Origin: Deltaproteobacteria bacterium
GTDB lineage: Bacteria > Myxococcota_A > UBA9160
Length of the DNA stretch: 6,827 bases
Direction: 5' to 3'
Assembly (NCBI GenBank): GCA_003520425.1
Contig: DOUU01000051.1
Coordinates: forward strand, 15,347 to 22,173
The notes under the pieces were generated by a model. That model saw nothing but the letters and a program-made list of their open reading frames with translations. It was not told the DNA's origin and ran no database searches. Positions within the stretch are counted from its first letter, which is position 1; every line of letters begins with the position of its first letter. This document shows, in pieces, positions 1 to 5,573 of this stretch. Both the position numbers and the translations under genes were made by a program.

Positions 1-1757
1 AGCCGAGCTCCGGAGCGTTCGAGCTGACGAACGGTCGATCGCAGCACGCGCCAGTCGAATCGCCGCGGCTCCACGACGAGCAGGACGCCATCGACCAATC
101 CTGCCAGCAGGGATGCGTCGACCAGCCCGCCTGCGGGGGGCGAATCGAGAAGCACGTACTCGTACTGTCCACGCAGCAGCCGAACGAGGTCTCCTAGCCG
201 AGCGGACTCGATGAGCTCGGCAGGGTTTGCCGGCAGGGTTCCGCATGGCAGGGCGTCGAGGCCTGGGACGTGCGTAGGACGCAGTGCTTCGTCCAGACTC
301 GAGTCGCCGGCCAGGTAGTCGGCAAGACCCCGGCTCTTGGCGAATCCAAACATTCGATGCAGCGTGGGTCGTCGCAGATCCGTGTCGATAACGACCGTCC
401 GACGGCCAGATTGTGCGAGCGACACCGCGAGGTTCGCGAGCACGGTGCTCTTGCCTTCCTCTGGGCCCGTGCTCGTGACGAGCACAGCGCGACGCGGCAG
501 GTCTACGTGACTGAAACGCAGGTTGGTGCGAAGCGCGCGAAACATCTCGCCTTCGAGCGCACCAGGAGCCTCTGCCACGAGCGAGCTCGTCCGCGGACGC
601 ACATCGAACCGCCAGATCGTGCCCAGCGTCGAAAGGCCGAGGACCCGTGCCACCTCCTCTGCGCTTCCGACGCTGCGGTCCAGGGTGTCCACGAGATAGG
701 CCGCGGCGACGGCGGCGCACAAGGCAAGCAAGACTGCCACGGCCAGGTTCCGCGCCGTTCGAGGCTCGATCGATGCGCTTGGGCGCTTGGCTGGCTCCAG
801 GACGCGAAGGTCAAAATCGGCGATTCCGGCGGAAAGATCTGCCTCCTTTAGTTTCTTGAGCAGCACCTCGTACATCTGCTGATCGAGATCGGCATCGCGT
901 TTTAGGATCCTGTACTGAATCAGTTTGCGCTGTTCGCCTTCCCGAACCGTCTGACTCTCCGCGAGCCTTGCGCGGAGACTCTCTAGGCGCGTGCGCGCTT
1001 CAACGAGCTTTGGATGCTGGTCGAGGTAGCGGCGTCGGAGCTGGGCGAGCTCGACTTCCGCTGCCGTAACCTCCTGGCGCAGCGTTCCATCCGCTGCCTC
1101 CGACGACAGCGGCGCTGCCTCCTGCGCGCCCGAGAAGTCAAGACGCTCCGTGGACAGATAGTCGACGAGACGCTCTTCGGATCGACGCAGCTTGTCGCGC
1201 TGGTTCTCCAGCTCTCCGGTGAGCCAGGCGATCGATCGGCGGCGGCCCTCATCGCGTTGCTCCTCGGAGTACGAGATGTACGCATCCGCCACTGCGTTGC
1301 ATAGATCCCGCGCTCGCTCTGGCGCGCCTGCGTCGGCGTGCAAGAGCACGATGCGGGTATCGCGAAGGTGGTCCACCTCAAGGGCGCCCTTCACCTCCTG
1401 GATCACCCCCTGGACGCGTTCGGCCGAGGTGTTTGCATCAATCCAGCCCAATTTTTCCGCCGCGCGCCGCACCACCGGCTCGCTTCGCATGACCTCAAGC
1501 TCGGTCTCAAACGAGCGTCGTTCGAGCAAGTAGCCTTCGATGGGGCTGGAGCGATCGGCCAGGGCACTGCCCGGCGCACTTGCGCCGATCACCAGTCGGG
1601 CGGTCGCCCGATACACCGCCGGGATCCGGTAGTTCCAGATCATCGCCAGGCTCACGAAGCCGACGAAGGTCGCGAAAAGGGTCCGCCAACGCTGTCGCAG
1701 CATGGCCAGCTGGTCGGTCCAGTGCCCCTCGTCCACGGTCGGCCTATGCGCCTGCAT
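1..1757 (-). CDS. Wzc-like polysaccharide co-polymerase fused to BY-type tyrosine autokinase (3' end outside window)
   Basis: The frame is open without a stop from 1757 to the left edge: 585 codons, C-terminus missing. Order of parts: transmembrane helix 1 (about 26-43); a Wzz/GNVR-type periplasmic region with long coiled-coil stretches (about 163-203 and 225-307) including YLDQHPKL (HP at 248-249); a proline-rich motif LEPAKRPSASIEP; transmembrane helix 2 (about 338-357); then a cytoplasmic kinase. The kinase shows EMFRALR (404-410, the E-x2-R-x2-R oligomerisation motif), Walker A GPEEGKST (431-438, Lys436), Walker A' VVIDTDLRRP (Asp458, Asp460) and Walker B VLLDSPPA (Asp538). In this family, cycles of autophosphorylation on a C-terminal tyrosine cluster control polymer length and export together with the OPX partner. 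That cluster lies beyond the edge. The fusion of both modules in one chain is the Gram-negative (proteobacterial) form. It follows the export gene by 26 bases; ATG 1781 is a less likely start. Confidence 0.95.
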   Translation of the reverse strand, partial: MQAHRPTVDEGHWTDQLAMLRQRWRTLFATFVGFVSLAMIWNYRIPAVYRATARLVIGASAPGSALADRSSPIEGYLLERRSFETELEVMRSEPVVRRAAEKLGWIDANTSAERVQGVIQEVKGALEVDHLRDTRIVLLHADAGAPERARDLCNAVADAYISYSEEQRDEGRRRSIAWLTGELENQRDKLRRSEERLVDYLSTERLDFSGAQEAAPLSSEAADGTLRQEVTAAEVELAQLRRRYLDQHPKLVEARTRLESLRARLAESQTVREGEQRKLIQYRILKRDADLDQQMYEVLLKKLKEADLSAGIADFDLRVLEPAKRPSASIEPRTARNLAVAVLLALCAAVAAAYLVDTLDRSVGSAEEVARVLGLSTLGTIWRFDVRPRTSSLVAEAPGALEGEMFRALRTNLRFSHVDLPRRAVLVTSTGPEEGKSTVLANLAVSLAQSGRRTVVIDTDLRRPTLHRMFGFAKSRGLADYLAGDSSLDEALRPTHVPGLDALPCGTLPANPAELIESARLGDLVRLLRGQYEYVLLDSPPAGGLVDASLLAGLVDGVLLVVEPRRFDWRVLRSTVRQLERSGAR

Positions 1758-1761
1758 CTCG

Positions 1762-1770
1762 CTCCCTTCC
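1762..1770 (-). promoter_or_regulatory. Ribosome binding site deciding the start of the Wzc-like gene
   Basis: The purine run GGAAGGGAG ends 4 bases before the ATG at 1757, with its GGAAGG part at 7 bases. The upstream in-frame ATG at 1781, only 2 bases after the previous stop, has no Shine-Dalgarno-like sequence. This favours 1757 as the start. Confidence 0.6.
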
Positions 1771-1783
1771 GGTGCCGGCATGG

Positions 1784-2743
1784 CTAGAAGAACGACTGCG
1801 GAACGACGACGAGGTCGCCATCCTTGAGCTCAACGTTCTGGGCGTCTGCGCTGCCGCTCATGAGATCGCCGAGGCGCACCCGCGTTTCTGTGCGCCGCTC
1901 TCCGGATCCGCGCACGATGCGCGCGCGATTCCCAGCGGCGTACTCGGTCAGACCCCCGGCGAGGAGAACGGCATCCAGGATCGTCGGAGCCTGGGAGAGC
2001 GAGTAGGTGCCAGGCCGAGCCACCTCGCCGACCACGCGAATTCGGGGCATCGGACCTTCTGCCATGGCTGCGGCTCCCGTCGCCGCGCGCGAAACGATGA
2101 GGACATCCCCTGGCAGAACGGGCGGATTCGAGGCTGCGTCGCCGCCGCGCAAGAGCGCCTGCAGGTCCAGCTCTGCGGGAGCGCCGGGGGAGCTCCCGTC
2201 CGGGACCCCAGGGGCGGCTTGGCTCGCCGTGGTGGGATGGAGAAGCACGGCGGTCGATCCCGCGCCGGGCGTGAGTCCCCCTGCAGCCACAAGCAGATCC
2301 AGCACCCGCATGTTCTCGCGCACGGGATGGGCACCGGGTCGCTCGACCGGGCCCAAGACCGAGGCCGTGCGACGCGCAGACTCCCGGAGCGTGACCACGA
2401 CCCGCGGCGCACGCAGGTAGCTGTGTTCGAGTTGCTCCCGCATCGCGGCTGCGAGCTCGTCGCAGGTCTTGCCCGCCGCCGCCACGCGACCCAAGAGCAC
2501 GTGGGAGATCGTTCCATCCTGGTCCACGTGCAGCGGGCCCGAGAGGTCGGGCTCCTGCCAGACCTGCACGTCGACGGTGTCACCGGGTGCGATGCGCTCG
2601 GGAGCCGCATCGGCGCGTGCCATTGCTGCGACCCAGAGAATGAGGCTGAGCCCAATCCCGAGCCCGATCCCGACGACGTGCCGGGCCAATCGCCGATTAG
2701 CGTCGGTATGTGAGCTCAAGCAGCACTCGATTCTGCGTGACAT
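1784..2743 (-). CDS. Wza-like polysaccharide export protein (OPX; Poly_export plus two SLBB domains)
   Basis: The 319-residue protein has a signal peptide (hydrophobic GIGLGIGLSLILWVAAM about 25-41, cleavage near ARADA). A Poly_export domain follows (about 50-118; APGDTVDVQVW, LDG-type turn DQDGTI). Then come two SLBB domains: about 127-169 (VLGPVERPGAHPV and LLVAAGGLTPGAG) and about 235-277 (VVGEVARPGTYSL and LLAGGLTEYAAG). It ends KDGDLVVVPQSFF, as many OPX proteins do just before the outer-membrane helix. Such proteins form the periplasmic channel that carries EPS or capsule polymer outward. No Cys follows the signal peptide, so unlike classic Wza it is not predicted to be lipidated. It also stops without the C-terminal amphipathic helix that in Wza crosses the outer membrane. 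The start overlaps the beta-barrel gene by 47 bases. Alternatives are ATG 2764 (326 residues) and TTG 2689 (no overlap, compact signal peptide). Confidence 0.93.
   Translation of the reverse strand: MSRRIECCLSSHTDANRRLARHVVGIGLGIGLSLILWVAAMARADAAPERIAPGDTVDVQVWQEPDLSGPLHVDQDGTISHVLLGRVAAAGKTCDELAAAMREQLEHSYLRAPRVVVTLRESARRTASVLGPVERPGAHPVRENMRVLDLLVAAGGLTPGAGSTAVLLHPTTASQAAPGVPDGSSPGAPAELDLQALLRGGDAASNPPVLPGDVLIVSRAATGAAAMAEGPMPRIRVVGEVARPGTYSLSQAPTILDAVLLAGGLTEYAAGNRARIVRGSGERRTETRVRLGDLMSGSADAQNVELKDGDLVVVPQSFF
2648..2671. repeat. 12-base tandem repeat in the signal-peptide codons of the export gene
   Basis: GAGCCCAATCCC is followed directly by GAGCCCGATCCC on the plus strand, with one mismatch. 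On the coding strand this gives GIGL twice in the hydrophobic core of the signal peptide. Replication slippage here would lengthen or shorten the core by four residues without a frameshift. Confidence 0.75.
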
Positions 2744-3932
2744 TGCTGAGGTCACCTTTTCCATCTGTGTGCCAGTGCCGAAACACGACCCCGCTCTGGA
2801 TCGTGCGCGTCAGTTGACGATGGAGCGCCGCCTCCACCGCGTAGTACTTCTGGTTCCCGACGCCTGGCGCCTGGTTGTCGAATTGGCCCCCCAACGCATC
2901 GAGAGTCGCGCGCATCCGTGGACCCAGTTGTTTTTCGATTCCGGCATGGGCAACGGTCTCCGCATAGTTGAAGCCAGAAATGTCGGAGGTCAGCATCCGT
3001 GTGATGCCGGCGTTCCAGCGCCAGCCGCCTTCGAGGTCACCTTTGAGCTGCAGGAGACCGATCGCGCCCGGTGTGACGGGTCCGGAGTGAAAGCTGATCT
3101 GCCCGTAGCCCCCTGCCAGCTCGAACTCGACGTGCCTCAACGCCCGGTAGCGGATGCCCCCAAGACCCGAGACTTCGGTGAGATCGTCTTCCGGAAGATC
3201 GTCAAACCAGCGTTCTCGGGTCATCACACGTGCGTAGCCGATCGTGTTTCGCCCGAGGCTCCGCTCAAGCTCAACCTGTCCTGTCACGTCGTCGTAGCTG
3301 GCGGTGAAGGACTCGGTGCCCGGTGGGAGTCCCGCGGGCACCGGGTCTTGCCGCACTTGGTAGGGGTCCGCGTCAAATCGCGTTCCGCGCAGCGTCACGT
3401 CGACGACAAACTCTTGCGGCAGCTCGCGGCGGTAGTGCGCCTGGGCCTCGACTCGGTTCGATTGAACGAGGTTTTCAACGTCGTCCTGGGGCAGTCCGTA
3501 GTTGAGGGGCTGCGGGGCATAGGCGTCGGAAACGCGCAGAGTAAGGCCGCGCGTCGCGTCCACCTCCGCGAAGCCGGCGATGCGCCAGAAGTACTGGGAG
3601 ATTTTTGGAGAACCAAAGTATTGACGCAGGTCCGCGCCCACGTCCGCCCCGGTGCGGAGGGCTGCTTCCCGGTAGGCCGCCTCGATCCCCGGGTCGAACC
3701 AGACGCCCGGCTCCCCGGGCCCGCCAGAGGGCTCGAGCAAGACGTTGTCGTCATAGACCGCAGTGATCCGCGCGTACGGATGCCAAGCGAAGCCTTCGCG
3801 GGGCCCGTCTGCCCCGGGCTCTCCGGCCTCTGCGTGCGCCGACGCAGCTGCAAACAGCGCGACCGCCACGATGGCTGCCATCCGAAAGCCACACGCGATG
3901 CCGGCCCGTGCCTTTTGCGCAACAGCGTGCAT
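2697..3932 (-). CDS. Outer-membrane beta-barrel protein of the exopolysaccharide locus
   Basis: The 411-residue protein starts with a signal peptide (hydrophobic segment about 18-32, AxA-type site SAHA followed by EAG). Its mature part is dominated by alternating polar and hydrophobic strands rich in Tyr, Phe, Trp and Arg, for example IGYARVMTRERWF, VEFELAGGYGQISF and the terminal strand VLLELTYR. The early motif YDDNVLL after a short strand is typical of the beta-barrel proteins found beside Wza/Wzc genes in EPS loci (OMP_b-brl_2/EpsL-like group); this is motif recall, not a search. Length fits roughly a 16-18 strand barrel. It likely sits in the outer membrane as an exit channel or partner of the export protein encoded next. 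The preceding gene ends in ATGTGACG just before this ATG, leaving a 2-base gap; a GTG at 3938 would give a 4-base GTGA overlap. I chose the ATG because the weak purine patch AGAG then lies at a usable distance. The gene ends inside the next one. Confidence 0.87.
   Translation of the reverse strand: MHAVAQKARAGIACGFRMAAIVAVALFAAASAHAEAGEPGADGPREGFAWHPYARITAVYDDNVLLEPSGGPGEPGVWFDPGIEAAYREAALRTGADVGADLRQYFGSPKISQYFWRIAGFAEVDATRGLTLRVSDAYAPQPLNYGLPQDDVENLVQSNRVEAQAHYRRELPQEFVVDVTLRGTRFDADPYQVRQDPVPAGLPPGTESFTASYDDVTGQVELERSLGRNTIGYARVMTRERWFDDLPEDDLTEVSGLGGIRYRALRHVEFELAGGYGQISFHSGPVTPGAIGLLQLKGDLEGGWRWNAGITRMLTSDISGFNYAETVAHAGIEKQLGPRMRATLDALGGQFDNQAPGVGNQKYYAVEAALHRQLTRTIQSGVVFRHWHTDGKGDLSNVTQNRVLLELTYRR
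2752..2757 (-). promoter_or_regulatory. Ribosome binding site deciding the start of the export-protein gene
   Basis: AGGTGA lies 8 bases before the ATG at 2743, a good Shine-Dalgarno match at ideal spacing. The more upstream in-frame ATG at 2764 has no such site. The site lies inside the coding region of the beta-barrel gene, so translation of the two is probably coupled. Confidence 0.6.
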
Positions 3933-3934
3933 CG

Positions 3935-5284
3935 TCACATCTCTGCCGGGAGAAGCGGCGAGAGCGGCCGCGTATACAGCCGCTCCTGCTGGTTCTGGAT
4001 CAGCGTGAGGTCGTCGGGTCCTGGCATCGCAAGCCGCTGCAGAAAGCCGGCGACGAGGGTGCGGACGACGGGATTCGCGAGATTCGCCGAGGCAGCGCTT
4101 GCGTCCACCAGTTCATCCGCGCCCCCTTCTTCCACGCCGATCGCGTCGAGAACCGCGAGGTAGTCCTGATCGCCATCCCGCCGCTTGAGAACTCGCAGGA
4201 CGTCGACGCCTGCACCCTGCCGCAGCTGCACGCGCAGGGTTTGCATGCCCGCACCGAGGGGCACTGTGGCAATCTCCGTCCAGACCCAGGCCGCTGCACC
4301 GGCCCCGGGACGAACCGCGCGGGGACCCGTGTTTCCGATCGACCAGATTTGAGACGCAGCTCCGTGAACACGCGCCAGAAGGGTCACCACCCCAGGCTCG
4401 TCGATGCGCACGTCCCAGCGAAGCTCGGCCCCGTCCCGATCCGCTCTCACCCACGCGCCACCGGAGGTGCGCGAAGAAAGGGGCTCATCGGTGACGGAAG
4501 CTTGGCCGGGGAGTGCGTGGAAGGTCTCCCCCTCGATGGTTTGAGGGGGCCCTTCGATGGGCAGGCGCGATTCGAGACCGAGGGCTCGGACAAGGGTGCG
4601 TGCCTTGTCGCCGAAGCGCAGGGGCTTGCCGGCGCTCCAGCCGTCACGCGGTTCGATGCACAGTTGTCTGTACCGCTCGAGGGTGACCCGCGTCGCAGTC
4701 GATCCAGGATCGAGCGAGGCCTGGAGCGTTTGAACGCCGGCGGGGAGGGGAAGCAGCTCCGGTGCGAATCCCGGCCTTTCGAGATGAGGGTCGATCTCCC
4801 CGGCGTTTCGGCCGCCGGCGCGCCACTGCTGCAAACCGTGGCCCTGCACGGCGACCGCGTAGAGGCCGGCCTCGGGGACCGTGAGATCGACGGCGGCCGA
4901 AGTCGCTCCCGGGGCGAGCCGGACGGGCGCTGCGGGCGGGACCTCCTCGGTTTGCGCGGGCTGGGGGCAAAGGAGCGCGAACAGCGCGGCGGGCGGCGAA
5001 TTCGGTCCCGCGGCGGGCGACAACCCAAGCGCCACGACGAGGCGGTCGGCCCAGTCCTCCTCGGAGACCCATGGACCGCGCGGGAGGATGTCGGTCACCA
5101 CACGCGGGGCGAGCGCCTGATCGCTCTGCGCGTCAGTACCGACACGCGGGGCGGGCGCCTGATCGGCTGCAGCGGAGGATGACCCTGCCAGGAGACAGGC
5201 AAGCGCGAGCAGCGCCGCCTGGCCCCAGGCGACCCGCACTGCGCTGAACTGTCGTTCTCGCACGCGTTTCAGGACAGACCCCAC
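3935..5284 (-). CDS. Secreted protein of unknown function with two carbohydrate-binding-like beta-sandwich units
   Basis: I do not recognise this 449-residue protein as a named family. The N-terminus (about 16-40) is a signal peptide with a hydrophobic run and a probable signal peptidase I site after SSAAA. C30 sits inside the hydrophobic run in a poor lipobox context, so a lipoprotein is unlikely. Two related units follow. Each has a short helix ending in ALGL (WADRLVVALGL, about 78-88; KARTLVRALGL, about 227-237) and then a beta-rich module (about 119-206 and 250-367). The modules share the pattern PG/AG...V..HG...Q.W..G and L.AGxQTL.V.L. The second opens with IEGETF, as CBM6/35-type modules often do. 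These are weak resemblances. A C-terminal helical segment (about 390-440) follows. The protein has Cys106 and Cys209 as a possible disulfide pair. It leads the EPS operon, so a periplasmic or surface polymer-handling role is inferred. The GTG start has only a weak GGA upstream; in-frame GTG codons at 5263 and 5239 are alternatives. Confidence 0.8.
   Translation of the reverse strand: MGSVLKRVRERQFSAVRVAWGQAALLALACLLAGSSSAAADQAPAPRVGTDAQSDQALAPRVVTDILPRGPWVSEEDWADRLVVALGLSPAAGPNSPPAALFALLCPQPAQTEEVPPAAPVRLAPGATSAAVDLTVPEAGLYAVAVQGHGLQQWRAGGRNAGEIDPHLERPGFAPELLPLPAGVQTLQASLDPGSTATRVTLERYRQLCIEPRDGWSAGKPLRFGDKARTLVRALGLESRLPIEGPPQTIEGETFHALPGQASVTDEPLSSRTSGGAWVRADRDGAELRWDVRIDEPGVVTLLARVHGAASQIWSIGNTGPRAVRPGAGAAAWVWTEIATVPLGAGMQTLRVQLRQGAGVDVLRVLKRRDGDQDYLAVLDAIGVEEGGADELVDASAASANLANPVVRTLVAGFLQRLAMPGPDDLTLIQNQQERLYTRPLSPLLPAEM
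5090..5173. repeat. 42-base tandem duplication (two copies) inside the secreted-protein gene
   Basis: Copies at 5090-5131 and 5132-5173 share a 24-base core (5100-5123 and 5142-5165) differing at one base. The flanking parts are less alike. The period is 14 codons, so the frame is kept: it encodes DQAPAPRVGTD followed by DQALAPRVVTD, directly after the predicted signal peptide cleavage site. It looks like a recent in-frame duplication in a flexible linker. Confidence 0.85.
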
Positions 5285-5505
5285 ACCTGGATATCCGGCG
5301 TGCGAATCGGCGGAAGAGAACCTTTCCTTTATCGGTTCAAGGGCATAGACGCGTTCGGCGCGTATCCCTGCGTCGGCGGGGTCCGTTGGATCCCAAGGGA
5401 ACGCGGAAGGTTAGGTCGGCACCTGCGCATTCGGACGGGACGTCGGCAAGATGCAGGGAGGGAGCACACGGTCGCAGAAGATCCGCAAACCACGCGCAGA
5501 TCGAA

Positions 5506-5520
5506 TGCCCCCGAGGGGCA
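5506..5520 (-). terminator. Possible weak terminator stem-loop after the GH38 gene
   Basis: A 6-base perfect stem (TGCCCC/GGGGCA) closes a 3-base loop, about 54 bases past the GH38 stop codon. On the minus strand it is followed by TTCGATCT, which is only a weak U-tract. The position fits the end of the GH38 transcript, and the GC-rich stem is stable. The poor T-run makes terminator function a guess; it could also be an operator or chance in GC-rich DNA. Confidence 0.3.
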
Positions 5521-5537
5521 GCTTGCGTGCGAAGGCA

Positions 5538-5550
5538 CCGGGTGACCCGG
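5538..5550. repeat. Perfect inverted repeat CCGGGT-G-ACCCGG
   Basis: Two 6-base arms flank a single central base, 23 bases past the GH38 stop. With a one-base spacer it reads better as a DNA palindrome (possible protein binding site) than as an RNA hairpin. It could still form a shorter stem in RNA. No T-run follows on the minus strand, so it is not a classic intrinsic terminator. Confidence 0.4.
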
Positions 5551-5573
5551 CGCGCGGTTCTTCTCACCGGGAC

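Larger units (their letters stand above)
5285..5573. other. Intergenic region between the GH38 gene and the EPS operon
   Basis: These 289 bases hold no convincing gene. Read on the minus strand, they contain two perfect GC-rich inverted repeats near the GH38 stop and a purine-rich stretch AAAGGAAAGG (5330-5321). That stretch resembles a ribosome binding site but has no start codon at a usable distance. I found no clear sigma-70 pair (TTGACA/TATAAT with 16-18 spacing) and no sigma-54 GG/GC pair. The region is still the most likely site of the promoter for the operon that begins at 5284, because it is the only gap over 30 bases in the window. The frame of the downstream gene stays open up to 5410 (stop TAA at 5411-5413) but offers no ATG, GTG or TTG. 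Confidence 0.6.

Noticed and set aside
983..1381. A 132-codon minus-strand frame within the Wzc-like gene
   Set aside because: It is a shifted reading of the coiled-coil region; the true frame is continuous through the whole stretch and carries the family motifs.
1580..2713. A 377-codon open frame on the plus strand
   Set aside because: It is antisense to the export gene and the start of the Wzc-like gene, both well supported; its translation is compositionally biased and unrecognisable.
2469..4163. A 564-codon open frame on the plus strand
   Set aside because: It runs antisense across the export, barrel and secreted-protein genes, has low-complexity Arg/Ala/Pro-rich sequence and shows no domain. 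Long antisense frames are expected in GC-rich coding DNA, and the minus-strand genes have clear family motifs.
3908..5182. A 424-codon open frame on the plus strand
   Set aside because: It lies antisense to the secreted-protein gene, with a Gly/Arg-rich translation lacking motifs, a signal peptide or a fitting ribosome binding site.
5260..5400. Sigma-70 or sigma-54 promoter for the EPS operon
   Set aside because: TTG-starting hexamers are present but none pairs with a reasonable -10 at 16-18 bases, and no GG/GC sigma-54 pair was found, so no promoter is annotated.
5285..5410. Upstream in-frame extension of the secreted-protein gene
   Set aside because: The frame is open for 42 codons and its translation looks fairly ordinary, but it has no ATG, GTG or TTG, and the signal peptide begins only after 5284.
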